Shown: positions 1-8,763, numbered from the stretch's first letter. The stretch is 64,000 nt of DNA from Rhizobiales bacterium 65-79 (GCA_001896885.1 MKRJ01000049.1:1-64000); one strand, 5' to 3'. Numbers and translations: made by a program. The notes: generated by a model not told the origin, from the sequence alone.

Positions 1-77
1 ACAGGCTCACCCACCACTGCGAGATCATCGAGACCGGCAACGAATCCTGGCGCTTCAAGAGCCGCTCTCAAAGCTAA
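1..77 (+). CDS. istB: IS21-family helper ATPase IstB, C-terminal end only
   Basis: Only the last 24 codons lie in the window; the reading frame enters from the left edge and ends with TAA at 75-77. The tail includes HHCEIIETGNESWRF, which matches the usual C-terminus of IstB, the AAA+ helper of the IstA transposase in IS21 elements. The IS21-like terminal repeats that follow (168-217) support the call. The gene body, with its Walker motifs, lies outside the window. Confidence 0.75.
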   Translation, partial: RLTHHCEIIETGNESWRFKSRSQS

Positions 78-167
78 AGCCGACGAGCCTAACCAACGCG
101 CCCGACCGGGCTGCGCAACCCCGACCAGCTCCACCCGGTAGGGCGCTCACCGCCGTGCGCTACAAGG

Positions 168-217
168 GGGTCAAAATTGGACGCCGATCGAGGGTCAGTT
201 TTGCGCGCCGATTGACA
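168..217. repeat. Tandem terminal repeats of the IS21 right end
   Basis: Two copies of a pattern GGGTCA-(A/G)-(A/T)TTT-G...CGCCGAT lie 24 bp apart (168-190 and 192-214). Read on the minus strand the terminus begins TGTCAATCGGCG, a typical IS21-family tip. Such repeats are binding sites for the IstA transposase in this family. Confidence 0.7.
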
Positions 218-1591
218 GACGAGTCGGGCCGTTCGACCATGATGCGGCGTCTATACCCTGGCGGCAGCCTCGAATTCCTATCCGCGTCCAGCCCGCGGGC
301 GTTCCGCCGCAAGCTCGGCAAGATCATCATTGCGGATGAAATTGATGCGTACGCGCCAACCGAGGAAGGCAACGTACTGGACCTGCTACGGATGCGCAGC
401 CAGACCTACCGTGACCGCAAGATCATTTTGGGCGGTACACCGATCTTCGATCATGGCTCAGTGACGCGGCTCTATGACGCCAGCGACAAGCGAGTCTTTG
501 AGATTTGCTGCCCGTCCTGCCGGGACCATTTCGAACTGAAGTGGCAGCATGTGCGATGGCAGGAAGGACAGCCCGAGACCGCCCATGTCGTCTGCCCCGC
601 GAACGGCTGCATTATCGAGGAAAAAGACAAGGTGCAGGCGGTCGAAGAAGGCCGCTGGCGAGCGACGGCGCCCGAAGTAACCGGGCGGGCCGGCTTTCGC
701 ATCAACAGCCTTGTAAGCCCTCAATTCAACGCCCGATGGTCCAAGCTTGTAGAGGAATTCCTGCAGGCGAAGCGGACGCCTGAGACCCTGCAGACGTTTA
801 CCAATCTTGTGCTCGGGGAGCCATGGCGCACCGAGGGAGAGGACCTGGACGAGCACGAACTATATGGGCGGCGCGAGACCTTCACGCTCGAAACCCTGCC
901 GGAAGATGTCCTTTGGCTGACGGCCGGAATCGATTGTCAGGACGATAGACTTGAAGCGGTCATTCTCGGGCATGGGGCGAACGATATCTTTCCTGTCGAC
1001 CATCGAGTCTTTTGGGGGCCGATCAATGGTGAAGGGGTTTGGCTGGAACTCGACTCCATGTTGCGCGAGACCTGGCGGCACCCGCACGGGGCCATGATCG
1101 GTATCAGCGCGGCATGTATCGATTCGGGCGACGGCGGACATACGGAGATCGTGAACGCATTTGCCCGGCCGCGCTTCGGGCGCCGCGTCGTGCCTATCAA
1201 GGGCGTTTCCGGCTTTAGCCGTCCATTCCTGCAAAAATCGGGCTCGCAACACCTTTGGCTTGTGGGCAGCGATGCAGTCAAATCGAACCTGTTTGCCCGT
1301 CTGTCGCGCTCAGCGGGCATCCGCTTTGGGGCGGACCTGCAGCCGATCTTCTTTGAACAGTTAGCTTCCGAGCGCCGCATTGTGCGGTACACGCGCGGGC
1401 AGCCCGTGGCGCGGTTTGAACGGATCAAGGGCAAGAGGGCTGAGACGTTGGACGCAACCGTGTACGCATGGGCGGCGCGGTCCCTGATAAACCAGAATGC
1501 CGAGCGGCGCGGCGAAGAACTTGCGTCCCTTACCGCGCCGAAACGGGCGCCGGCCATTATTAGGTCGGCTTGGTTGGAAGGCTTACGCTAA
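218..1591 (+). pseudogene. Phage large terminase subunit (GpA family), 5' part lost to IS21 insertion
   Basis: About 457 residues remain of a GpA-like large terminase, the ATPase/nuclease that cuts and packages phage DNA. The retained part opens at DESGRSTMMRRLYPGG and keeps the Walker B region (IIIADEID), a zinc-type CPSC segment, and nuclease-like acidic motifs (AGIDCQDDRLE, CIDSGDGGH, ETLDATVYAWAA). GpA proteins usually start 100-200 residues earlier with a Walker A loop, which is missing here. The frame stays open back to a GTG at 155, but those 21 codons are IS21 terminal sequence. The gene is probably inactive unless another copy exists. Confidence 0.8.
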
Positions 1592-1807
1592 TTTCTCACC
1601 AAGCTCAGCGAATGAGCTTTTCTGAGAGCCCTTGATAGCAAGTTCCCCAACCTCGTGAAGAAAGCCGACGCCGACTCCACTGTCATCGGCGGCCATCTCG
1701 CGAATCTTGCGGACGAAGCGTGGCAGGTCGCCGGTCAATCGGCAATCTTCGATCAAGCGCGCCGCATGCTGGCGGCCATCTTGGTTCAACTTGGAATATT
1801 CAGACAT
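1583..1807 (-). CDS. Small hypothetical protein of the integrated element (74 aa)
   Basis: The family is not recognised. The protein is 74 residues, soluble, and starts MSEYSKLNQDG. A clear ribosome binding site (GGAGAACCTAAA before the ATG on the minus strand) supports it. Its 3' end overlaps the end of the terminase remnant on the other strand by 9 bases. The AT-rich region upstream, with operator-like dyads at 1861-1919, is probably its promoter. Confidence 0.6.
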   Translation of the reverse strand: MSEYSKLNQDGRQHAARLIEDCRLTGDLPRFVRKIREMAADDSGVGVGFLHEVGELAIKGSQKSSFAELGEKLA

Positions 1808-1860
1808 TTTAGGTTCTCCATTGGTTTACCCTTGGCGAGAGACAGTGTGCAGAAAATAAA

Positions 1861-1919
1861 TTCACGTTGAAAGGGGGTTATTCAAAAATATATTACGTGA
1901 AAATCACGTTAAACGTGAA
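1861..1919. promoter_or_regulatory. Operator-like dyads upstream of the 74-aa gene
   Basis: TCACGTTAAACGTGA (1904-1918) is a perfect 7-1-7 palindrome and fits the pattern TCAC-N7-GTGA. It overlaps a second palindrome, ACGTGA-AAA-TCACGT (1895-1909). A further half site TTCAC lies at 1861-1865. The same TTCAC-N7-GTGAA pattern occurs at 3034-3050 and 8764-8780, so these are probably sites for one element-encoded repressor. The regulator is not identified. Confidence 0.55.
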
Positions 1920-1942
1920 AATCATGGATATGATGCAAACAC

Positions 1943-2659
1943 CTATTCTTTCTTCCTGCTATCTCTATGATCATCAATTTGATTCGGCAAGTCGAAGACA
2001 ATTTTCAGAAGCATCGTAAGAAATTCAACGACTGCTTTCGCGTCTCTGTCAGTGGTAGGAGCTGCCCCTAAAGTTGGATGCGCGTTTTCGTTCCCCAAAA
2101 CTCGCACTTCGTGTGCCCATTCAACCATAATCGGAGGAAGGATCGCCTTTGATCCGAGATCATTGATCTCTTCGTATAGGCTCCTCCCCTCAGCGTGTTG
2201 ATGTCGCAGCGTTAGCTGAACCGCGCTACGCGCCATAAGGGCAGCGGCATCCCAATTCGACGCCTCCACACTTCGCTGTGCCTGAAGCCAATAGCGGCCA
2301 ACATCATCAGGCCAATGACTCGGCCATTTCGTCGTCTTTTGCAGCCAAGGAACTTGATGGAATCGCTGGAGTCCTGAACTTCCATTCCCCCAAAATACGG
2401 AGGTGAGATTTCCGCATTGCTCGCATTTGAGCGTATCATAGTGGAGCACCTTCCCTACAGAATTCTCCTTCTTGAGCCGACTTTCAAAGTCAAAATTTCC
2501 CGTCTCCCCGCAAAAACCGCAATCTACTAAATCGGTGCGAAGTTCGCCTCCGAAGGACTGAGTGCCGTAACCTTCGCCAATTTGCCACCAACTCACAAAC
2601 CGCCCCTCTTTTAATGCATTCGGAACATCGACCGTATGCCCAGGACGCAGCGACGACAA
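1943..2659 (-). CDS. DUF4145-domain protein with N-terminal zinc ribbon (cargo gene)
   Basis: The protein has 238 residues. The N-terminal half has two CxxC pairs (CGFCG near 49, CEQCG near 80) that look like a zinc ribbon. The C-terminal half (about 125-225) is a DUF4145-type helical domain with RSVEASNWDAAALMARSAVQ and a VLGNENAH motif. DUF4145 domains occur alone and fused to restriction or defence proteins; their biochemical role is not settled. Opposite orientation to the head genes, a position between terminase and portal, and lower GC suggest a lysogeny-expressed cargo gene. A defence role is inference. Confidence 0.7.
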   Translation of the reverse strand: MSSLRPGHTVDVPNALKEGRFVSWWQIGEGYGTQSFGGELRTDLVDCGFCGETGNFDFESRLKKENSVGKVLHYDTLKCEQCGNLTSVFWGNGSSGLQRFHQVPWLQKTTKWPSHWPDDVGRYWLQAQRSVEASNWDAAALMARSAVQLTLRHQHAEGRSLYEEINDLGSKAILPPIMVEWAHEVRVLGNENAHPTLGAAPTTDRDAKAVVEFLTMLLKIVFDLPNQIDDHRDSRKKE

Positions 2660-2678
2660 GTTGCCAGATGGCAGACCT

Positions 2679-2855
2679 TCAATGGCAAGTTCTAGCGGTC
2701 GACGAAAGCCAATCCCGCAGGCTATTGGGCGGCGTGATGCCTTGCCTCTGGAACCAAAGACCGACAGCGATCATCGTAAGCAGGTAAGGGAAGCCCTTCG
2801 CCTGGCCCTCGGCAATGATCTGTCGGACTTCGTAGCGCTGCGCTTCCAGTGACAT
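2679..2855 (-). CDS. Small hypothetical protein (58 aa)
   Basis: A short minus-strand gene just upstream of the DUF4145 gene and in the same direction, separated from it by 19 bases, so probably co-transcribed. The ATG at 2855 is preceded by GAGGA at a spacing of 9; an in-frame TTG three codons earlier is less likely. The protein has one possible hydrophobic stretch (FPYLLTMIAVGLWF). No family is recognised. Confidence 0.5.
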   Translation of the reverse strand: MSLEAQRYEVRQIIAEGQAKGFPYLLTMIAVGLWFQRQGITPPNSLRDWLSSTARTCH

Positions 2856-3004
2856 CGCATCCAATCCTCAAAGCGGCCCGGCAGCGGTGAAGGAACCCGC
2901 TGCCGGGCCATGCGGGCGCCCGGCTGTCAGGACCGTCACCCGCCGCGCGACATGGAGAGGAGATGAGGTCCCGCCGTGCTACTGAAAAGATTCCTACCAT
3001 GGCT

Positions 3005-3136
3005 TAGAGCGGTTGTCTATAGTAATACTTAGTTTCACTTTCAATGTGAATAGTTTCACCAAATATGTTAAAGTATAAATAAGTTGACTGTAGATTTGCA
3101 GTCATGTATTTCTGTTTATAGACTTGGAGATTTTTT
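3005..3136 (+). promoter_or_regulatory. AT-rich promoter of the head operon with two operator-like dyads
   Basis: GC drops sharply here compared with the flanks. TTCACTTTCAATGTGAA (3034-3050) is a TTCAC-N7-GTGAA dyad. A degenerate copy (TTCAC-N7-GTTAA, 3055-3071) lies exactly 21 bp further, two helical turns, as expected for cooperative repressor binding. A good ribosome binding site (GGAGATTTTTT) precedes the ATG at 3137. The intergenic stretch 2865-3004 shows nothing else. Confidence 0.55.
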
Positions 3137-3715
3137 ATGGTTCATTTGACCGTGAAAGAGCTTGCGCGCGATATCTCGGCTGGCGGCGTGCCACTCGATA
3201 CCGCTCGGGCGCGCGCTGTCAGCTATGCGCAAAACGGCTTTATCCGCATTCGTGCATCCGGGCCGCGCACGGTCCCAAATGAATTTTCGGCATACGACTC
3301 AGCCGCGGCGATCGTCCTTTCGCAGATTCAGGATGCCGGCGTTGCTGACCATGACACCCTAAGGGAAGCCAGCCGGGCGCTGTACGAATGGCCTGTGAAG
3401 TCCGGTGAACGTGATGCGGGACTTATCCTGCCGGGCGAACATTACCTGCCGCAGCATCCGATTGAGCGCGTCATTCAAGGTATTAATCGGCGCGAGTCCT
3501 GGTCGCTGGTGATCAATTTTTGGCGGGACATGCGAACGGGTGTGCGCCTGGTCGACGCCGATCTTTACCGCTCCGACCAATCTTTCATCGGTCGCCCCGA
3601 CATCGGCATTACCGCGACGCCACGCGGCGCGGTCATCGTGGTTTTGGATGAGGCGATGCTGCCAATCCTCTTACGGGTGCCTGCCCCCGGCTCTAGACCG
3701 GACCGGAGGCGCTAA
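3137..3715 (+). CDS. HTH-like protein at the head of the capsid operon (192 aa)
   Basis: The first 70 residues look like a MerR-type winged helix (LTVKELARDI, then GVPLDTARARAVSYAQNGFI, then a FSAYDSAAAIVLSQIQ helix). The rest is unrecognised. It lies directly downstream of the operator dyads at 3034-3071 and directly abuts the portal gene (stop codon followed by ATG). This position suggests either a regulator of the head operon or a small packaging-related protein. The DNA-binding assignment rests on pattern only. Confidence 0.55.
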   Translation: MVHLTVKELARDISAGGVPLDTARARAVSYAQNGFIRIRASGPRTVPNEFSAYDSAAAIVLSQIQDAGVADHDTLREASRALYEWPVKSGERDAGLILPGEHYLPQHPIERVIQGINRRESWSLVINFWRDMRTGVRLVDADLYRSDQSFIGRPDIGITATPRGAVIVVLDEAMLPILLRVPAPGSRPDRRR

Positions 3716-5086
3716 ATGGGCATCCTCGATCGCCTCTTTCGTCGCACGACATCCCCTACTGCCGTTCGCAGTTTCGATGGCGCCGCGGGCGGCCGACGTG
3801 GTGGCGGCATGGGCACCTTCGGGCGGATTAACCCCGAAGTCGCTGCGGCGGGTCCGCAACTGGCATCCCGCGCCGAATATCTCACGCAAAACAATCCGTG
3901 GATTGCTCACGCGGTCGCGAATTGGGTCGGGTCGCTAGTTGGTCCCGGCATCATGCCCAATGCCAAACATCCCGACGCCGACACCCGGAAGGCATTGAAT
4001 GCCTATTTCGCAGCTTGGTGGGACAGCGCCGATATCGAGGGTCGCACGGACTTCGCAGGGCTGCAATCCATTGTCGCTCGATCAATGATCGTGAAGGGCG
4101 AAGGGGGCGCGCTCCTCTTAGGCACCGATGACGGGCCGCGCCTTCGCATTTTCGACCCTGCTTTGATCGACAACACCAAGATAGACTATGAGCGAACTTT
4201 CTCGGGCGTTGAGATCGATGAGAACGGCAAGCGCCTCGCCTACTGGCTTTTGCCCGACAATCCAGCCGACTCCTTCGCCACCTTCGCGCCTTCGCAGCGC
4301 GTTACGGCCGAGTCCGTGCTGCATGTCTTCAGGCCAATTGGCCCGCTTCAGATGCGCGGCGTGTCCTGGCTAAGTCCTGTTATCCTGCCCGCAAGCGACT
4401 TCGACCAATATTGCGACGCGCTGCTTATGTCCGCGAAGGTCGCGGCGATGCATGCCGGCTTCATCACCAATGTGAACGGCACGGCAGGCGCTGAAATCTA
4501 CGACAGTAAGGACCCGTCGCTAGAGCCTGGCACGCTCACCCGGCTCGGCATGGGCGAAGATGTCAAATTCAACTCGCCTGCCCAACTGCAGCAAGCAGAC
4601 GCCTTCCTGAAGAACAATCTTCGGCAGCTTGCGGCGGGCCTCGGACTGCCCGAATTCATGCTCTCGGGCGACCTCTCCCAAGCCAACTATTCGAGCCTTC
4701 GGGCGGGACTCTTGCCCTTCCGGCAACGAGTCGAACAGGTTCAATACGGCGTGCTTGTACCGCAATTCCTCGCCCCTTGCTGGCGGGCTGTCATCCTTCA
4801 TGGAATCCTTTCCGGTGAGATCGAAGCGCCCGACTTCGGCGAGCATCCCGAGCTTTACCTGAAGGCGGATTGGCTGCCGCCGCGGCCCATGCAGGTCGAC
4901 CCGCTCAAAGACGTACAGGCGACCGTTGCCGAGCTTGGAGCCGGCCTTACGTCGCGCCGCAAGGCCGTCGCCGAGCGTGGATGGGTATTGGAAGACCTCG
5001 ACTCGGAGATCGAAGCCGATCGCCGGAATGAACAAGCGCTTGGCCTAAAGCCTCAGACTACTCCCGAGAACAAAACGGAATCCTAA
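3716..5086 (+). CDS. Phage portal protein, lambda family
   Basis: 456 residues resembling lambda gpB-type portals, which form the dodecameric ring at the capsid vertex through which DNA enters. Recognisable features are the N-terminal SRAEYLTQNNPWIAHAV segment, the ALIDNTKIDYE region and the ANYSSLRAGLL motif near residue 330, typical of this family. It is slightly shorter than many lambda-type portals (about 500 aa) but seems complete. It starts right after the preceding stop and ends one base before the protease/capsid gene, in a translationally coupled operon. Confidence 0.9.
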   Translation: MGILDRLFRRTTSPTAVRSFDGAAGGRRGGGMGTFGRINPEVAAAGPQLASRAEYLTQNNPWIAHAVANWVGSLVGPGIMPNAKHPDADTRKALNAYFAAWWDSADIEGRTDFAGLQSIVARSMIVKGEGGALLLGTDDGPRLRIFDPALIDNTKIDYERTFSGVEIDENGKRLAYWLLPDNPADSFATFAPSQRVTAESVLHVFRPIGPLQMRGVSWLSPVILPASDFDQYCDALLMSAKVAAMHAGFITNVNGTAGAEIYDSKDPSLEPGTLTRLGMGEDVKFNSPAQLQQADAFLKNNLRQLAAGLGLPEFMLSGDLSQANYSSLRAGLLPFRQRVEQVQYGVLVPQFLAPCWRAVILHGILSGEIEAPDFGEHPELYLKADWLPPRPMQVDPLKDVQATVAELGAGLTSRRKAVAERGWVLEDLDSEIEADRRNEQALGLKPQTTPENKTES

Positions 5087-5087
5087 C

Positions 5088-6896
5088 ATGAACGTACAGC
5101 TTACCGGCAACCCCACAAAGGCCGCTCACATCGTTAGCAACCGCAAGCCGCGGTCGGGCGAAACCTATGTGCGCGCAGCGACATTCGACGGGTCCAGCCT
5201 GGACAATACCGCAATGGAGGTTTCGGCCGTCATTGCCACGTCCGCCCCGGTCAAGCGCCGCGACAAGAAGGGACTCTATCTCGAAGTCCTGTCGATGCGC
5301 GGGCTGAATATCGAAGACGGCGAAGACTTCCCGCTGCAGCTTGATCATTCCTCCGCCTCGCGTTCGACCGTAGGGCGCGGCCATTCCCTGAAGGTCGACG
5401 GGAACAAGCTTACCGCCGCCCTCCGCTTCTCCGTCGCGGATGATGTCAAGCCGGTCACCCAAAGGGTAAGCGACGGCACGCTGCGGCACCTCAGCATCGG
5501 CTACCGCGTCTCGCGTTGGCTGGAGACGACCGATCCGAAGACGGGCGTTCGTACCAAAACGGCCATCGATTGGCGGATTGACGAAATCTCCATCACCCCG
5601 ATTCCGGCCGACCGAAACGCAACAATCACACACAGGAGTGAAAATATGGACCCCGAAGTGACCGAACTGACCCCCGCTCAGCGCAGGACCGAAATCCGCA
5701 CCATCTGCCGCATGGCCGGCCTTACAACCGAACAGGCCGACGACATGATTGACCGCGACCTTGACCCGGTTGCGGCCCGTGCGGAAGCTTTCGAGGCGTT
5801 GCAGGAGCGGCAGCGCTCGGCGCCGCGCATCCGCGTAGTTGCCAATAACGACGATCCGGCAGCAATCCTGACTCGTGCGGCGGATGCCCTCGCCTTCCGT
5901 ATGGGCGGCGTCGACAAACTGCCCGAGCCGAGCCGCGAATATGCCAATATGTCCCTTCTCGACATGGCCCGCGACTCCCTCACCCGTGCCGGCGTCAGCG
6001 TGCGCGGACTATCGACTGACGAGGTGTTCCAGCGCGCCGCGCATGGCACTTCCGACTTCCCGCTTGTGGTCAGCAACGCGGCCAGCAAAACCCTTCTCAG
6101 CGCCTACCAGGCAGCGGAAAGCCCATTGAAAACGGTGGCACGGCAGCGGTCGCTTCCCAACTTCAAGGAGTCGACTTCGATCCGTCTTGGCGGTATGGGC
6201 CGGCTGGAACAGCTTTCCGAGCATGGCGAGATCGTCGCCACGTCTCGGGCCGAGTCCGGCGAAAAGCTCACCCTCAGCACCTATGCCCGCCGCTTCGACC
6301 TCACCCGCAAGCTGATGATCGATGACGATACCTCGGCCTTTGGCGATATCGTGGCCGCGCTCGGGCAGGCTGCCGCTCAGACGGAAGCCGACCTGCTGGT
6401 TTCGCAGTTGATCGGCAATCCCACGATGAGCGACGGCAAGGCGGTGTTCCACGCCGTCCATAGCAACCTGTCGGCCGGCGCCGACCTGGCCGACACGTCC
6501 CTTTCGGATGCCCGCAAGGCGATGAGGCAGCGGAAAGACCTGGACGGCAAGACCCTCATTTCGGCGACTCCGAAATATCTGCTTGTCGGGCCGGAACTGG
6601 AAACGACCGCCGAAAAGCTGCTTACGGCAATTCAGGCCACCACCACGGATGACGTGCAGCCGATCAAGCTGACCCTGCTTGTCGAGCCGCGGATCGATGA
6701 CGACTCGTGGTACATCTTCGCTGATCCGGCTCGCCTTGCGGGCATGCAGTATGCCTACCTCTCGGGCGCTCAGGGTCCGCAGATTCAGCGGCAGGAAATG
6801 TGGGATAGCTTGGGCGTCTCCTTCCGCGTCTTCGAAGACTTCGGCGCCGGATGGGTCGACTACCGGGCCGCTCAGAAGAACCCCGGCGCGGCGTAA
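5088..6896 (+). CDS. Prohead protease/major capsid protein fusion
   Basis: A single 602-residue chain carries an HK97-type prohead protease (about 1-185) and a major capsid domain (about 270-600). The protease part has the expected histidine (QLDH near 86) and serine (HLSIGYRV near 145). The capsid part has DFPLVVSNAASKTLLSAYQ and the C-terminal FRVFEDFGAGWVDYRAA. A linker of about 80 charged residues lies between and could act as scaffold or delta domain. Fused protease-capsid proteins are known in some alphaproteobacterial prophages. Its stop overlaps the next start (TAATG). Confidence 0.88.
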   Translation: MNVQLTGNPTKAAHIVSNRKPRSGETYVRAATFDGSSLDNTAMEVSAVIATSAPVKRRDKKGLYLEVLSMRGLNIEDGEDFPLQLDHSSASRSTVGRGHSLKVDGNKLTAALRFSVADDVKPVTQRVSDGTLRHLSIGYRVSRWLETTDPKTGVRTKTAIDWRIDEISITPIPADRNATITHRSENMDPEVTELTPAQRRTEIRTICRMAGLTTEQADDMIDRDLDPVAARAEAFEALQERQRSAPRIRVVANNDDPAAILTRAADALAFRMGGVDKLPEPSREYANMSLLDMARDSLTRAGVSVRGLSTDEVFQRAAHGTSDFPLVVSNAASKTLLSAYQAAESPLKTVARQRSLPNFKESTSIRLGGMGRLEQLSEHGEIVATSRAESGEKLTLSTYARRFDLTRKLMIDDDTSAFGDIVAALGQAAAQTEADLLVSQLIGNPTMSDGKAVFHAVHSNLSAGADLADTSLSDARKAMRQRKDLDGKTLISATPKYLLVGPELETTAEKLLTAIQATTTDDVQPIKLTLLVEPRIDDDSWYIFADPARLAGMQYAYLSGAQGPQIQRQEMWDSLGVSFRVFEDFGAGWVDYRAAQKNPGAA

Positions 6897-7117
6897 TGGC
6901 TACCCTGCCCGATCTAGTTGCCATGCGGGAAGCCCTGTTAGCGGCGCGCTATCAGGGCACCCGCACGGCACGGGACTCGGACGGTTCCGAGATCACCTAC
7001 AAATCGGATGCCGAGCTTGCCACGGCGCTCGCATCCATCAACCGCGAAATCGCAATCCGGGAAAGCGAGCTTGGTTGCTCTCGCTTCGTCTACCCGGTCA
7101 CCTCGAAAGGACTCTGA
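6896..7117 (+). CDS. gpW-like head-tail joining protein
   Basis: 73 residues in the style of lambda gpW: MATLPDLVAMREALLAARYQGT, then a tyrosine hairpin (EITYKSDAEL), then a helix. These proteins sit below the portal and complete the head for tail attachment. The start overlaps the capsid stop by one base, so coupling is likely. An upstream in-frame start inside the capsid gene (6851) is not needed. Confidence 0.8.
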   Translation: MATLPDLVAMREALLAARYQGTRTARDSDGSEITYKSDAELATALASINREIAIRESELGCSRFVYPVTSKGL

Positions 7118-7118
7118 T

Positions 7119-7457
7119 ATGGCTACGAACTTCGTTGAGCCCGGCAGCACGATCACCATTCCGGCCACCGCCGCTGCCTCGGGCGGCGACCTTGTGTTTG
7201 CTGGCAGCATCTTCGGGATAGCTGCCGGTGACGCGGCGATCGGCGACAGCCTCGACCTCGAATTAGGCAAGGTGTGGGACCTGCCCAAGCCCTCCGTTGA
7301 TGTGGTGACGGTCGGCGCCCCGATCTATTGGGACGCTGAAAACAAGCTCGCCACGATCGACGATGATGACAGCGGCAACGCGAAGATTGGCGTGGCCGTC
7401 GCGGCTGCCGCCAACGGCGGTGCAACCGTTCGCGTGCGGCTCAATTCGTCGTTTTAG
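7119..7457 (+). CDS. DUF2190-family capsid cement (decoration) protein
   Basis: 112 residues, starting MATNFVEPGSTITIPATAA, with a beta-rich fold and the AAANGGATVRVRLNSSF ending characteristic of DUF2190. Members are thought to decorate or stabilise phage capsids. It is the last gene of the head operon. It ends six bases from the stop of the convergent integrase gene, with no tail gene following. Confidence 0.82.
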   Translation: MATNFVEPGSTITIPATAAASGGDLVFAGSIFGIAAGDAAIGDSLDLELGKVWDLPKPSVDVVTVGAPIYWDAENKLATIDDDDSGNAKIGVAVAAAANGGATVRVRLNSSF

Positions 7458-7463
7458 AAGCAG

Positions 7464-8648
7464 CTAATTTAGAAGGTCGGAAAAGTCCCTGGCGATTCCG
7501 GCCTTCTCGTGCTTATCCAGCAAGTCCGAATACCATTGCATCATTCGGACTCTTTCATCCCAAAACGTGCCCCGGTTATAAGCTGCCCGGATTTGATCTT
7601 CGGGCACATGGGCTAGCTGCCGTTCGATCACGTCCGGGCGCCAAAGGCCGGACTCATTCAAGATCGTCGACGCTGTAGCACGGAAGCCGTGAACCGACGC
7701 GCGCGAATGGTAGCCGAGCCGATAGAGCGCATATAGCAAGGTGTTTTCGCTGATCGGCTTGCCCGAGCGGGGCCCCGGCAACACCCATTCGCTTTCTCCA
7801 GCGATCATCCGCAATTGGCCGAACAAGGCTGAGGCTTGCCGAGATAGCGGTACCAAGTGCTCGCGCCCCATCTTCATGCGTTCGGCAGAGATGCGCCACA
7901 TATCGCCTTCAAATTCGCGCCACTTCGCAAAGCGGATTTCATTCGTCCGCACGAAAGTATGGGCCACGACCCGAAGGGCTAGCATCGTTTGCCGCTCTCC
8001 ATTATAGTTGCCGAGCTTCATCAGGAACTTAGGAAGGTCCGTCTCTTTCAGCGCCGCGCGGTGCTTCTCTCGGGGCACCGGCTTAAGCGCTACGTGAAGA
8101 TCGGCGGCGGGATTGTGCTTGATGTGACCGCTGACAACCGCGAATTTGCAAATTTGATTGACCATCTGATGAATCCGCCGTGCGGTATAGACCGCATCGC
8201 GGCCTTCGATCGCCCGCAGCGATTCGAGAATCTGCAGGGGCTCGATATCGGCAATGGCCTTCGAACCGACTACCGTAAAAACATCCCGCTCGATCTGCCG
8301 CCAGAAGCGGGCCGAATAACTGGTTTTCCATTTCGAGACATTGGCGCTGAACCATTCGCGGGCGATCTTTTCGAAGGTCGGACGGGCATCCTCGGGCTTG
8401 GCTGAAGGGTCGCGGCCCTCCGATATCGCTTGCTTCAATTCGTCCCGCATGTCGCGCGCTTGGGCCAGCGTCGTCGCAGGATAGGGGCCAAAATTTGCCG
8501 TGCGCCTCTTCCCTTGAAACGCATGATCCTGGCGCCACAATTTCGAACCGTTGGGCTTTACCAAGAGAAAGAGACCATGCCCATCGGTGAGATTATATGG
8601 CCTCTCGCGCGGTTTCGCGTTCCGGCATTGCACATCCGTAAGCTTCAT
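7464..8648 (-). CDS. int: Tyrosine recombinase, P4-type integrase
   Basis: 394 residues from the ATG at 8648; the frame is open further upstream but MKLTDVQCRNAKPRERPYNLTDGHG is the usual start of this family (DUF4102 arm-binding domain). A core-binding domain and a catalytic domain follow, with the arginine box (VRTNEIRFAKW), HGFR, QLAH and a C-terminal tyrosine (MMQWY or AAYNRGTFW region). It catalyses site-specific insertion and excision of the element. The adjacent tRNA-Leu 3' end is the obvious attachment site, as is usual for this family. Confidence 0.92.
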   Translation of the reverse strand: MKLTDVQCRNAKPRERPYNLTDGHGLFLLVKPNGSKLWRQDHAFQGKRRTANFGPYPATTLAQARDMRDELKQAISEGRDPSAKPEDARPTFEKIAREWFSANVSKWKTSYSARFWRQIERDVFTVVGSKAIADIEPLQILESLRAIEGRDAVYTARRIHQMVNQICKFAVVSGHIKHNPAADLHVALKPVPREKHRAALKETDLPKFLMKLGNYNGERQTMLALRVVAHTFVRTNEIRFAKWREFEGDMWRISAERMKMGREHLVPLSRQASALFGQLRMIAGESEWVLPGPRSGKPISENTLLYALYRLGYHSRASVHGFRATASTILNESGLWRPDVIERQLAHVPEDQIRAAYNRGTFWDERVRMMQWYSDLLDKHEKAGIARDFSDLLN

Positions 8649-8652
8649 TTTC

Positions 8653-8693
8653 AGTCCCAAAATTACAGCATCGACTCCACAATTTACAGCACC
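8653..8693. repeat. Two 21-bp tandem repeats just upstream of the integrase start
   Basis: Copies at 8653-8672 and 8674-8693 share the pattern A(G/C)TCC(C/A)...TTACAGCA and are spaced 21 bp. They could be arm-type or autoregulatory sites for the integrase or an excisionase. That role is inferred from position alone. Confidence 0.4.
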
Positions 8694-8763
8694 CGGCGCT
8701 GTAATCAAGTCGGGCTGCATTGGGACATATGAGGCGTCCATATGGGGCAAATAATTGAAATTA

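Larger units (their letters stand above)
1..217 (+). mobile_element. Right part of an IS21-family insertion sequence
   Basis: This is the 3' end of istB, then about 90 bp without a gene, then two tandem terminal repeats ending in TGACA at 213-217. IS21 elements end in TG...CA and carry several terminal repeats, which fits. The terminase reading frame becomes recognisable directly after 217, so the element appears to have inserted into that gene. The left end and the target duplication are outside the window. Confidence 0.75.

Noticed and set aside
155-217. The GTG at 155 as the true start of the terminase.
   Set aside because: Positions 168-217 are IS21 terminal repeats, so the 21 codons are not terminase sequence.
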